NCBI RefSeq assembly: GCF_042683745.1
Contig: NZ_JBHUJX010000025.1
Location: 558,001 to 622,000, forward strand
Direction of reading: 5' to 3'
DNA from: Pseudoneobacillus sp042683745
Lineage (GTDB): Bacteria; Bacillota; Bacilli; Bacillales; Cytobacillaceae
Length of the DNA: 64,000 nt
This document shows, in pieces, positions 41,720-49,741 of this stretch. The notes under the pieces were generated by a model. That model made no database searches and was not told where the DNA came from. It saw only the letters and a program-made list of their open reading frames with translations. The translations under genes and the position numbers were made by a program. Numbering within the stretch: position 1 is the stretch's first letter; each line of letters starts with the position of its first letter.

Positions 41720-42196
41720 CTATTTAATTTCTGTAATTCTTACAGTCATATCTCCACCAGGAGTTTGTACGGATACTACATCTCCAACCTTTTTACCCAT
41801 TAAGCTTTTCGCAATTGGGGAATCATTGGATATTTTTCCTTCAAATGGATCTGCTTCAGCACTACCAACAATAATATACGTTTCTTCTTCACCGTCAGGT
41901 AACTCAACAAATGTAACAGATCGACCTAATGTTACACCGTCTGTGCTCATTTCAGCTTCTTCAATGATTTTCGCATTGCGAATCATATTTTCTAATGTTG
42001 TAATACGCCCTTCAACAAATGCTTGTTCTTCCTTCGCTGAATCGTATTCAGAGTTCTCGGATAGGTCACCAAAGCTGCGAGCAATTTTAATCCGTTCGAC
42101 AACTTCCTTACGCTTAACCGACTTTAAGTGCTCTAATTCTTGTTCAAGCTTTTCTTTCCCTGCAAGGGTCATTGGAAATACTTTTTCTACTGCCAA
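41720..42196 (-). CDS. greA: Transcription elongation factor GreA
   Basis: A 158-residue GreA that enters the RNA polymerase secondary channel and stimulates transcript cleavage. The coiled-coil N-terminus carries the tip acids in ARSFGDLSENSEYDSAKEEQ (about 37-56), followed by the FKBP-like C-terminal domain. I chose TTG at 42196 because AAGGAG is eight to nine bases upstream and the length is normal; GTG 42205 overlaps that site. About 190 bases separate it from udk, containing two hairpins (near 42261-42285 and 42292-42308). Confidence 0.95.
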   Translation of the reverse strand: MAVEKVFPMTLAGKEKLEQELEHLKSVKRKEVVERIKIARSFGDLSENSEYDSAKEEQAFVEGRITTLENMIRNAKIIEEAEMSTDGVTLGRSVTFVELPDGEEETYIIVGSAEADPFEGKISNDSPIAKSLMGKKVGDVVSVQTPGGDMTVRITEIK

Positions 42197-42396
42197 GACA
42201 TTCACTCCTTCTAGTCTTCACAATCCCCCAATAGATTGCGTTTACGATTGTATGTAATAGTAGCGCGTCCTTGAAGGCGCGCGCAGGTGATTTCAGTTCA
42301 AAATGAACTGGTTATTTCTCTGCTACATATTGTACTGATTATAACTAATACTTTACAAATAATTAACAGAGTTTATGAATTATCTATGCTATTGTT

Positions 42397-43032
42397 TCAT
42401 AAAAAAGACTTTTGTTCAAGAATAGTTTGAATTTTTGTTACCATTAAATCAATAGCAACATGGTTATGCCCGCCCTCAGGTATGATCACATCAGCATATC
42501 GCTTTGTTGGCTCGATAAACTGGTTATGCATTGGTCGAACGACACTGATATATTGTTCAATGACCGAATCCATTGAACGTCCTCTTTCCTTAATATCCCT
42601 TAAAAGTCGTCTAATAATGCGAAGGTCTGCATCTGTATCCACAAAAAGTTTAATGTCCATTAGGTTTCGTAACCGCTCATCTTCTAGTATTAAAATACCT
42701 TCTAAGATAATTACATCCTGTGGCTCAACATGGATTACTTTGTCAGATCTAGTATGAACAGTATAATCATAAACTGGCTTTTCAATCGGTTCATAATTCA
42801 GTAATTGACCAATATGCTCAATTAGTAAATCATTGTCAAAGGCAAGAGGATGATCATAATTTGTTTTTAGGCGTTCCTCAAACGGAAGGTGACCTTGATC
42901 CTTATAATAATAATCTTGCTCTAGCATTAAAATCGAATGTCCCTTAAAGGAATCGAAAATGGCTTTTGTCACACTAGTTTTTCCTGAGCCGGAGCCACCA
43001 GCTACACCGATAACAACAGGTTTGCGTGTCAT
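42397..43032 (-). CDS. udk: Uridine kinase
   Basis: A 211-residue uridine/cytidine kinase of the pyrimidine salvage pathway. P-loop GVAGGSGSGKTSV at residue 9; LEQDYYYKDQGHLP and NYDHPLAFDNDLL are the substrate-binding hallmarks, and RRLLRDIKERGRS the lid. The start is two bases after the trhP2 stop, so it continues the trmR-trhP1-trhP2 operon. Confidence 0.96.
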   Translation of the reverse strand: MTRKPVVIGVAGGSGSGKTSVTKAIFDSFKGHSILMLEQDYYYKDQGHLPFEERLKTNYDHPLAFDNDLLIEHIGQLLNYEPIEKPVYDYTVHTRSDKVIHVEPQDVIILEGILILEDERLRNLMDIKLFVDTDADLRIIRRLLRDIKERGRSMDSVIEQYISVVRPMHNQFIEPTKRYADVIIPEGGHNHVAIDLMVTKIQTILEQKSFL

Positions 43033-43033
43033 C

Positions 43034-44302
43034 TTACTGCTCCTTTCGCATCATGTTGTTAGGGTATACAGGCTTATCTACTTTAAACCTTACAATTTGT
43101 AATGGATGACGAGCAGCATCTAACTCTGTCCCCTTCTCATCCCAAATCTGATCAATGATCTGTGTAAAGTTCTCAATTTCAGGCCCAAAAAACTCTACTT
43201 CATTTCCTGGCTTAAAGAAATTTCTTTGCTGCAATGTAACAATTTGAGAAACAGGATCATAATCAAGTACTAATCCGACAAAATCAAAAGCTGTCTTTTT
43301 GCTATGATTTCCAAACATCTGCTCTTTATACCCAGGCACCCCTTCGAAAAAGGCTGGAGCCGTTTCACGGTTTGCACATTTGTCTAATTCTTCTAGCCAT
43401 TCTTTCTGAATTTTGAAATTGTCAGGATCAGCACAATAGGCATCAATGACTTTACGATATACACTAACAACTGTTGCTACATAATGAATCGACTTCATAC
43501 GTCCTTCGATTTTTAAACTATCAATACCCATTTCAATCATTCTTGGGATCGATTCAATTAATTTTAAATCTTTTGGACTCATTGCAAATGGTGCATCCCC
43601 ATCTTTAAATAATGCTCTTTCATCCTCTGTCGTTTGCTCATATAAATCATAATCCCATCGGCATGATTGACAGCAGCCGCCACGATTTGAATCACGAGCG
43701 GTCATATGATTACTTAATGTACAACGTCCAGAATAGGCGATACACATGGCACCATGAATGAATGTTTCAATTTCAATATCGACTTTTTCTTTCATTTCTT
43801 GAATTTCTTCCGCACTTGTTTCACGAGCTAATACGACACGCTCAAGACCTTCTTCTTTCCAATATTGGACAGCCTTCCAGTTAGATAACGATTGTTGGGT
43901 GCTTAAATGAATTTCAAGCTTTGGTGCGCTCTTTTTACATGTTTCAATAATTAGAGGGTCTGCGACGATTATTCCAGCTACTCCTGCCTCTTGGAGCCCT
44001 TCTAAATACTCCTCCAACCCATCCATATTCTCGTTATGAGCAAAAATATTGGTAGTTACATAAATTCGAGCATTATATTTTTTGGCATATTCTACGCCTT
44101 CCTTCATTTCTTCAAAAGTAAAATTATCAGCGTTTGAACGTAAGCCATATTCTTGTCCACCAATAAATACGGCATCTGCCCCATATTGGACGGCAATTTT
44201 TAATTTTTCAAGATTTCCCGCCGGAGCCAGTAACTCGGGCTTTTTCACAATTACACGTTTTCCGTCAATCATTTCGGAAATCGGCTGTTTCGTTGCCATC
44301 AT
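43034..44302 (-). CDS. trhP2: tRNA hydroxylation protein TrhP2 (YrrO, U32 family)
   Basis: A 422-residue U32-family protein. In B. subtilis YrrO works with YrrN in prephenate-dependent hydroxylation of U34 to ho5U in certain tRNAs; TrmR then methylates it. KKPELLAPAGNLEKLKIAV at the N-terminus, the cysteine cluster GGCCQSCRWDYD (about 208-219) with C173 and C180 around MCIAYSGRC, matching an iron-sulfur-like set, and a C-terminal barrel domain support this. Start at tandem ATGs 44302/44299 after GGGGAGG. Confidence 0.93.
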   Translation of the reverse strand: MMATKQPISEMIDGKRVIVKKPELLAPAGNLEKLKIAVQYGADAVFIGGQEYGLRSNADNFTFEEMKEGVEYAKKYNARIYVTTNIFAHNENMDGLEEYLEGLQEAGVAGIIVADPLIIETCKKSAPKLEIHLSTQQSLSNWKAVQYWKEEGLERVVLARETSAEEIQEMKEKVDIEIETFIHGAMCIAYSGRCTLSNHMTARDSNRGGCCQSCRWDYDLYEQTTEDERALFKDGDAPFAMSPKDLKLIESIPRMIEMGIDSLKIEGRMKSIHYVATVVSVYRKVIDAYCADPDNFKIQKEWLEELDKCANRETAPAFFEGVPGYKEQMFGNHSKKTAFDFVGLVLDYDPVSQIVTLQQRNFFKPGNEVEFFGPEIENFTQIIDQIWDEKGTELDAARHPLQIVRFKVDKPVYPNNMMRKEQ

Positions 44303-44320
44303 GTTATTACCTCCCCTATA

Positions 44321-45250
44321 TTAGTAAACCGTCTCTTTAAAGAAAAACCCTGTATCTAATGGTCGATTTTCCGGTTGAATTTCTTCAATTTTTTCAAGTA
44401 ATTCGCTTTTCTTCTCATCGTATAAATCTTGGTCTTCAAAGTATGAATCAATCGCTTCTCGATATAGCTTTGTTACATTGATAATATAATCTGATGTTTG
44501 TAGAATTCCATCGATTTTAAACGAATCTACACCTGCTTCCAATAGATCCTGAAGTTCATCAATAATACAAATATCATTTGGACTCATAATATGAGTACCA
44601 TTTTCGTCTTCAAAAATAGGATATTTATTTCCACGTTCTTTATCGTGTAAAATCATATTTTTTTGCTGTTTGCGATTTTCAATTTGCATTTCCGTTCCTT
44701 GGTATTCAAAATAATTTCCTAATAAGGAGCGTTTTGATTGAAACATCGCTGTCATCCCGTGAACCTGAACTTCAATTTCAACTTCAGCATTTTCTTTCAT
44801 TTCAATAATAGCGTCCATATTTATTTCACGAGCTAAAACAGCACGTTTTGCTCCTCTTTTTCCCCAGTAATTGCAAGTAAACCAGTTTGTAGCAGTAGTT
44901 TCCGTATTCCAGTGTAGTGGCATTGTTGGTGCAACTTCACGAACGGTCATGATTATCGCAGGATCTCCAAAAACAATCGCGTCAACTTGTACGTCTTGTA
45001 AGAACTGAATATACTCACCGAGCTCGTCTATTTTTTCATTATGAAAAATCGCATTCATCGCTACGTACACTTTTTTTCCATTTGCATGTGCGATTTGTAT
45101 CGACTTTCTAATGTCGTCCCGGTTAAACTCTCCAGCAAGTCTTAATCCGTAACGCTGTTCCCCAATGATAAACGCATCGGCTCCGGCTTCGATTAGTGCA
45201 TTGATATCTTCAACACTCTTTGGTGTTACAAGTAATTCTGGCTTTCTCAT
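44321..45250 (-). CDS. trhP1: tRNA hydroxylation protein TrhP1 (YrrN, U32 family)
   Basis: A 309-residue U32-family paralogue of the next gene, needed with it for ho5U34 formation. RKPELLVTPKSVEDINALIEAGADAF forms the first barrel strands. It lacks the CCxxC cysteine cluster seen in TrhP2, so the pair probably acts as a heteromer. Start ATG 45250 after AGAGGTG; the frame continues to 45259 but that start overlaps the site. 18 bases separate it from trhP2. Confidence 0.92.
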   Translation of the reverse strand: MRKPELLVTPKSVEDINALIEAGADAFIIGEQRYGLRLAGEFNRDDIRKSIQIAHANGKKVYVAMNAIFHNEKIDELGEYIQFLQDVQVDAIVFGDPAIIMTVREVAPTMPLHWNTETTATNWFTCNYWGKRGAKRAVLAREINMDAIIEMKENAEVEIEVQVHGMTAMFQSKRSLLGNYFEYQGTEMQIENRKQQKNMILHDKERGNKYPIFEDENGTHIMSPNDICIIDELQDLLEAGVDSFKIDGILQTSDYIINVTKLYREAIDSYFEDQDLYDEKKSELLEKIEEIQPENRPLDTGFFFKETVY

Positions 45251-45255
45251 GCCAT

Positions 45256-45894
45256 TCACCTCTTTTTACTTATTGCTATTCCATCACCAACAGGAAGAAT
45301 TGCGGTATCAAAATTAGGAAGATTCATTAACCAATCATTAAAACCATCAATTTTCCTAACTAAACTTCGAATGCGCTTATTTTCAATATTCTCCTGACAA
45401 ACTAAGCCTTTGAATAAAATATTATCAGTGATGATAATACCATTTTCATTTAATAGCCTTGAATACATTTCAAAAAAACGTTGATATTGACCTTTTGCTG
45501 CATCAATAAAGATGGCATCAAATGGTCCATATTTCTTAACAATATCCTCTACTTCAAGTGCATCACCTTTAATGAGGATTATCTCCTTCGTTCTTCCTGC
45601 TCGTCCAATATAATTTTCAGCCATTTTTGCTCGTTCCTCATCACGTTCGATGGTAACGATTTTAGCATCAGGCAAAGCAAGTGACATCCTTAACGCAGAA
45701 TAACCAATTGCTGCTCCGACTTCGAGTATCGTTTTGGGATTTTGAATGCGTAAAATTTGAAGTAAAGCTTCAATCCCGATCAGTTCCATAATCGGTACTT
45801 TTTCATCGTGAGCAAAGCTTTCTATTTCTTGAAGCAATTCCGTTCTATGATGAATTTTACCTTCTATATATGCTTGCAACTCTTCGTTAATCAA
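45256..45894 (-). CDS. trmR: tRNA 5-hydroxyuridine methyltransferase TrmR (YrrM)
   Basis: A 212-residue O-methyltransferase of the COMT-like family that converts ho5U34 to mo5U34 in tRNA. SAM-binding EVGAAIGYSALRMSLA (about 57) and the metal-binding DAIFIDAAKGQYQRF (about 128) and TDNILFKG are present. TTG start at 45894 with AGAGGTG ten bases upstream. First gene of the trmR-trhP1-trhP2-udk operon; it ends six bases before the TrhP1 start. Confidence 0.94.
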   Translation of the reverse strand: MINEELQAYIEGKIHHRTELLQEIESFAHDEKVPIMELIGIEALLQILRIQNPKTILEVGAAIGYSALRMSLALPDAKIVTIERDEERAKMAENYIGRAGRTKEIILIKGDALEVEDIVKKYGPFDAIFIDAAKGQYQRFFEMYSRLLNENGIIITDNILFKGLVCQENIENKRIRSLVRKIDGFNDWLMNLPNFDTAILPVGDGIAISKKR

Positions 45895-46081
45895 GTTGCA
45901 TCACCTCTATTCCTCAGTTAACTCTATTAAGACATGAAAAAAAGCGTTCACAAAGTTGGACTAACTGGAAGAATGACGACATCATTTTTCCTGACAAGCA
46001 ATAAGCTTGAATCCTCACTACTGTGGCTAACGCTAACAAAATCGTATATGCAGTAAAACACTTGAATATTTTATCATAAAT

Positions 46082-46117
46082 AAAGAGGGAATGCTAATCT
46101 TTCTCGATTCCCTCTTT
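46082..46117 (-). terminator. Terminator after mltG
   Basis: An 11-bp stem AAAGAGGGAAT/ATTCCCTCTTT with a 14-base loop, 58 bases past the mltG stop; the repeat fragment at 46119-46175 lies between. Confidence 0.75.
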
Positions 46118-46118
46118 T

Positions 46119-46175
46119 TGGACTTCGAAAAATTGTCCAGCTCTTGTCGCCGACAATCGGGCGCATTACGCTTTT
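46119..46175. repeat. Fragment of the dispersed intergenic repeat
   Basis: Contains GGACTTCGAAAAATTGTCCA then GCTCTTGTCGCCGACAATCG. Reversed, GACAATTTTTCGAAGTCC matches GACATTTTTCGAAGTCC of the element at 6563-6715, and GTCCAGCTC matches the fragment at 3555-3585. It runs right up to the mltG stop codon. Confidence 0.55.
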
Positions 46176-47303
46176 CTACTTATTTGTGATATGCTCCGCT
46201 TTTTTCTCATTATGCTCTTCTAAAGTTTTCGAAAATAGCACTTCGCCTTCTGCATTTGCTAAGAAGAATAGGAAGTCCGTTTCCTCTGGGAATAATGCTG
46301 CTTCGATGGACATAACTCCAGCGTTCGCAATGGGACTAGGCGGTAAACCTGTTACTTTGTACGTATTATACGGGGAATCGACTTCTAAATCTTTGTAATA
46401 CACTTTTTCTTTATGTTTTCCTTGAGCATAAAGTACTGTTGGATCTGTTTGTAAAGGCATTCCTTTTTCGATTCGATTATAGAAGACACTAGAAATTTTA
46501 TGACGATCCACTTGCTCTGATGCTTCCTCTTCAATTAATGAAGCCATCGTAAGCAGTTTATGCGGGGTAAATCCCTTCTCTTCCATATCAACCATATACG
46601 GATCAATCGATTCTTTTGTTTTTTCTAGCATTTCGGTAACCATTTCTTCAAGTGACGGGTTTTCTGTGTAAAAAGAATAAGTGGCTGGAAACAAATAACC
46701 TTCTAAAGGATATTTAATATTTTTTGCTAGTATTTCATCCGTCAAGATGTCTGGATACTTTTCCATTATAGGTTTAATAAAACTCGGATCATTTAAAGTT
46801 TTAAAAACAATTTCTGTATTTTGATTTGTCTTTTTCGCAATAATTTCTGCGATTTGTTGTAATTGAATTCCTTCCGGCAAAGTGATTTTAAGAGTCACTT
46901 CCTTACTAACTGTTCCGGTTTTAAGATTTTCAATGATTTTCGGAATTGTCATCGAAGGACTTAATGTGTATTCGCCTGCCATAAATCCTGATTCATTTTT
47001 AAATTTCACATAATATTTAAACACCTTGGCATTTTTAATAATGCCTTTATTTTCTAATATTTGTGATATTCCTGAAACGGATGATCCTATTGGTATATCG
47101 ATTTTTTTCTCTACTTTGCTGTCAGGATTAACTGGCTTTAAGGCAGATTGAATATATAAATAACCTCCACCAGCGATTACCACTATTAATAAAAGCACAA
47201 CTGCCGAAATCGTAAAAACAATTCTTCTCGCTATTTTTGCTTCCTTTTGCTGTTCTAGCATCTTTTGACGTACCGATTCTTTCCTATCCTTATTTTCATC
47301 CAT
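46176..47303 (-). CDS. mltG: Endolytic transglycosylase MltG (YrrL)
   Basis: A 375-residue membrane-anchored murein transglycosylase that cuts nascent glycan strands and sets their length. Cytoplasmic basic N-terminus, membrane helix at about 29-50, a LysM-like domain (about 65-125) and the YceG domain with LEGYLFPATYSF (about 200) and MASLIEEEAS, where Glu258 is the likely catalytic residue, followed by KISSVFYNRIEKGMPLQTDP. Start ATG 47303 after GGGGGTAGGA. The IS1595-type insertion lies between it and yrzB. Confidence 0.95.
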   Translation of the reverse strand: MDENKDRKESVRQKMLEQQKEAKIARRIVFTISAVVLLLIVVIAGGGYLYIQSALKPVNPDSKVEKKIDIPIGSSVSGISQILENKGIIKNAKVFKYYVKFKNESGFMAGEYTLSPSMTIPKIIENLKTGTVSKEVTLKITLPEGIQLQQIAEIIAKKTNQNTEIVFKTLNDPSFIKPIMEKYPDILTDEILAKNIKYPLEGYLFPATYSFYTENPSLEEMVTEMLEKTKESIDPYMVDMEEKGFTPHKLLTMASLIEEEASEQVDRHKISSVFYNRIEKGMPLQTDPTVLYAQGKHKEKVYYKDLEVDSPYNTYKVTGLPPSPIANAGVMSIEAALFPEETDFLFFLANAEGEVLFSKTLEEHNEKKAEHITNK

Positions 47304-47465
47304 ACTCCTACCCCCTAGAGGCTCAGGGATTTTCCCTACAAAATTTATTCAAGCCATCATTATACTCTATTTTGCTATTCCATTTGTATAAATATTAGAC
47401 CTCTTATAACTTATTGTCGTTTTTTCTGCAATAAAATGCAAGCAGAAGCTATAAACGTAATTTTT

Positions 47466-47473
47466 TAAAAAAT
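47466..47473. repeat. Target-site duplication, left copy
   Basis: TAAAAAAT directly abutting the left inverted repeat; identical to 48628-48635. Confidence 0.88.
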
Positions 47474-47515
47474 GGCTTTGTTAAATAGTAATGTTGTTTT
47501 TCAGGCAAAAAATAT

Positions 47516-47540
47516 GGGAACGTCTGATTTGGACGTTCCC
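47516..47540 (-). terminator. Terminator of the VOC gene, inside the element
   Basis: A 9-bp perfect stem GGGAACGTC/GACGTTCCC with a seven-base loop, about 57 bases after the VOC gene stop and inside the left inverted repeat. Confidence 0.8.
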
Positions 47541-47597
47541 GTTCTTATTACGTTAAAGCAGCCGTTAATGAAATGAGGTAATTTATTTAATATATTC

Positions 47598-47969
47598 TTA
47601 CCAGTGTACTTGAAGTTTATTACCACTTGGGTCATAAAAGTGGAAAAAGGCATGACCATTATCTTCTTTTATATCCTCGACCTTAACTTGATTATCAATT
47701 AAGTGCTGATGAAATTTAGATAATTCTGGACTTGTAAAGCCAATGCTAAATTCTTGTTCATTATCAATTGTAAAATGTGCAAATGTTTCATCTTCGGTAG
47801 GAACTAAGATAAGTAAGAAAGGTCCTTCATTTACTTTTAAAATGGCAAGTTCCTCAGTATTGTTTAGTAACTGGAGCCCTAATACATCTCTATACCATTG
47901 TGCAGACAGTTCTAAATCTTTTACAGGAATTCTAATATAATGTACTTGTTCAATAAATGATTTACTCAT
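47598..47969 (-). CDS. Glyoxalase/bleomycin-resistance (VOC) family protein
   Basis: A 123-residue two-module VOC-fold protein: MSKSFIEQVHYIRIPVKDLE, then AQWYRDVLGLQLL, FTIDNEQEFSIGFTS and the closing GHAFFHFYDPSGNKLQVHW. Members are metal-dependent lyases, dioxygenases or antibiotic-binding proteins; the substrate is unknown. The ATG at 47969 follows AAAGGAGAG by six bases. The reading frame continues upstream without a stop into transposase sequence (to 48197), so automatic annotation may call a 199-residue chimera. It lies between the inverted repeats of an IS1595-type element, with its own terminator. Confidence 0.88.
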   Translation of the reverse strand: MSKSFIEQVHYIRIPVKDLELSAQWYRDVLGLQLLNNTEELAILKVNEGPFLLILVPTEDETFAHFTIDNEQEFSIGFTSPELSKFHQHLIDNQVKVEDIKEDNGHAFFHFYDPSGNKLQVHW

Positions 47970-47989
47970 AGCCTTCTCTCCTTTATTTA

Positions 47990-48516
47990 ATCCGGTATAT
48001 CCAATAGTTCCCTTTCTATATACCTTTTTCCTTCCGATTATTGAATTAACTTGCCCTTTAACGGGACAATAAACTTCCTTAAGTTCAAAATCCATCTGCT
48101 TTAATGCAGTTAGAATTTTATACCTCCAATAAAAAAGCTTCACATAATGAGCACCAATGAGTTTAGCTGATTTTCGAAGGGAATACCCCTCAATCATACA
48201 TTCGATAAACTAAAGCCATTTAATCGGAATATGTGTTCTGAGAAGAGGAATGTTCGTCATTTCTGTGAATGTTTTACAGTACTCTTTGCAACGGTATCTT
48301 TGGCGTTCAATGGTATTGATTGTAGTTTTAACTTGGTATTTACCGAAACGAATGACGTTAGTGAATTGACAATGAGTACAGGTGTAGCCGTCTATGTGTT
48401 TCTGTTCTGATACAACTTTGAATACAGACTCTGTATCTGCTGCACTCCCTAATGAGTTTATAAAGAACTTCTTTAATCGCTGCTGGACTCTTCGGCTAGA
48501 TTTCTGATTTGGTTAA
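47990..48516 (-). pseudogene. Decayed IS1595-family transposase
   Basis: Reading the minus strand from about 48516, one frame gives a zinc ribbon (YTCTHCQFTN ... RQRYRCKEYCKTF), then IPIKWL followed by a TAG stop at about 48211, then FIECMIEGYSLRKSAKLIGA and LFYWRYKILTALKQM. These are the N-terminal and helical parts of IS1595-type transposases. The DDE domain is missing; only a scrap resembling IIGRK remains near 48035. No start codon precedes the zinc ribbon. Nonfunctional. Confidence 0.85.
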
Positions 48517-48627
48517 TTATGTACGCTAACACCATTAAAACTCACTCGCTCGCGTTAATTTTAGTCCACCTAATATAGAGCGAATGTTCGAGAAAATCAA
48601 ATAACAACATTATTCTTTAACAAAGCC

Positions 48628-48635
48628 TAAAAAAT
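48628..48635. repeat. Target-site duplication, right copy
   Basis: TAAAAAAT directly after the right inverted repeat; identical to 47466-47473. Confidence 0.88.
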
Positions 48636-48638
48636 AAA

Positions 48639-48667
48639 AGAAGCTGACCATTATTTAGTCAGCTTCT
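48639..48667 (-). terminator. Terminator after yrzB
   Basis: Stem AGAAGCTGAC/GTCAGCTTCT with a nine-base loop directly after yrzB; the insertion element begins four bases beyond it. Confidence 0.88.
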
Positions 48668-48672
48668 CATTT

Positions 48673-48960
48673 TTATTCTTCGTCTTGTTCCTCTAAGAAT
48701 GTGTTCAACATTTCTTCGATTAAATCCCACTCTTCGTCCGTCTCAATTGGCATTAATTCGCCGTCTTGATTGTCTTCACTAGGGATAAATGCAGAGGCAT
48801 GAATTTCGATATCTTCCTCATCGTCATTATCTGCACCAATTGGGTAATACAATACATATGATTTTCCAAATTCATCTGAATCAAATGTGAATAATACCTC
48901 ACATAAAATTTCGTTGCCTTGCTCATCCACTACAGTAATATTGTTTTCTCCGTGATTCAT
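48673..48960 (-). CDS. yrzB: YrzB, DUF1292 family protein
   Basis: A 95-residue strongly acidic protein of the DUF1292 family (ITVVDEQGNEILCEVLFTFD, then ADNDDEEDIEIHASAFIP and a terminal EEDEE-rich helix). Conserved in Firmicutes after ireB-ruvX, but without known function; no catalytic or membrane motif. The start has GAGGTGAGAAC upstream and lies 12 bases after ruvX. Confidence 0.92.
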   Translation of the reverse strand: MNHGENNITVVDEQGNEILCEVLFTFDSDEFGKSYVLYYPIGADNDDEEDIEIHASAFIPSEDNQDGELMPIETDEEWDLIEEMLNTFLEEQDEE

Positions 48961-48972
48961 GTTCTCACCTCA

Positions 48973-49389
48973 TTAATTATTACTGTCAAGATAACCTTGA
49001 AGGATCATGACAGCGGCCATTTTATCAATGACTTTTTTCCGTTTCTTTCTACTTACATCTGCTTCGAGTAACACTCTCTCTGCTGCCATCGTTGTTAACC
49101 GTTCATCCCAAAGAATCGCTGGAATATTAAATCTCGTTTCAAGCTCTTTCGCAAACTTTTGACTTGCTTCTCCACGTGGACCAATGGTTCCATTCATATT
49201 CTTTGGTAGGCCAACAACTACTTTTCCTATGCTGTATTCTTGAATGATTTTCTCGAGCTCCTCAAAACCAAACGAATTTTGCTCTTCGTTTATTTTCAAT
49301 GTCGATAGGCCTTGAGCAGTCCAGCCTAATTCATCACTTATTGCTACGCCGACTGTTTTCGAGCCGACGTCTAGACCCATCACACGCAT
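48973..49389 (-). CDS. ruvX: RuvX/YqgF-family nuclease (YrrK)
   Basis: A 138-residue RNase H-fold protein with MGLDVGSKTVGVAISD, VVGLPKNMNGTIGPRG and the Asp-containing WDERLTTMAAE motif, which supply the metal-binding acids. The family is proposed to process Holliday junctions or the 5' end of pre-16S rRNA; both activities have been reported in relatives. It follows ireB by two bases in the conserved alaS-ireB-ruvX-yrzB order. Confidence 0.94.
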   Translation of the reverse strand: MRVMGLDVGSKTVGVAISDELGWTAQGLSTLKINEEQNSFGFEELEKIIQEYSIGKVVVGLPKNMNGTIGPRGEASQKFAKELETRFNIPAILWDERLTTMAAERVLLEADVSRKKRKKVIDKMAAVMILQGYLDSNN

Positions 49390-49391
49390 TT

Positions 49392-49658
49392 TTATCCCTC
49401 ACGATGTCTCTTTAAGTAATACTTAACTAACTCCTCGATGATTTCATCTCTTTCAAGCTTACGAATAATGTTCCTGGCATCTTGATGTCTCGGGATATAG
49501 GCAGGGTCACCTGATAGTAAATATCCTACAATTTGATTAATCGGATTATACCCTTTTTCATGAAGAGCTTCATACACTTTCAATAATACCTCATTTACAT
49601 CATGTTCATACGGCTCTTCAGGAAAACTAAATCTCATTGTTTTATCAAATGAACTCAT
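49392..49658 (-). CDS. ireB: IreB family regulatory phosphoprotein (YrzL)
   Basis: An 88-residue protein beginning MSSFDKTMRFSFPEEPYEHD and ending KYYLKRHREG, matching IreB, a small phosphoprotein modified by the PASTA kinase IreK in enterococci and linked there to cephalosporin resistance. The N-terminal threonine of DKTMRF corresponds to the phosphorylated region. Position between alaS and ruvX is conserved. Function in Bacillus is not established. Confidence 0.93.
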   Translation of the reverse strand: MSSFDKTMRFSFPEEPYEHDVNEVLLKVYEALHEKGYNPINQIVGYLLSGDPAYIPRHQDARNIIRKLERDEIIEELVKYYLKRHREG

Positions 49659-49741
49659 TCTTTTAGCACCTCGCTTTTTTGATGGCAGCGATACATTGCT
49701 TTCATATCTTCATTCTACACTAGTTTGTCCTATTGTAAAAC

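Larger units (their letters stand above)
47474..48627. mobile_element. IS1595-family element with glyoxalase-fold passenger gene
   Basis: A 1154-bp element bounded by 25-base terminal inverted repeats that match at 23 positions: both ends begin GGCTTTGTTAAA and, three bases later, share TAATGTTGTT. It is flanked by identical 8-base duplications TAAAAAAT (47466-47473 and 48628-48635), the length made by IS1595-family transposases. Inside are a decayed IS1595 transposase (zinc-ribbon and following part only; the DDE catalytic part is missing) and a complete VOC-family gene with its own ribosome binding site and terminator. It inserted between mltG and yrzB, next to the yrzB terminator. Confidence 0.88.

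Noticed and set aside
45901..46080. Possible gene or full repeat element between trmR and mltG
   Set aside because: No frame with a ribosome binding site; only the piece at 46119-46175 has clear repeat similarity.
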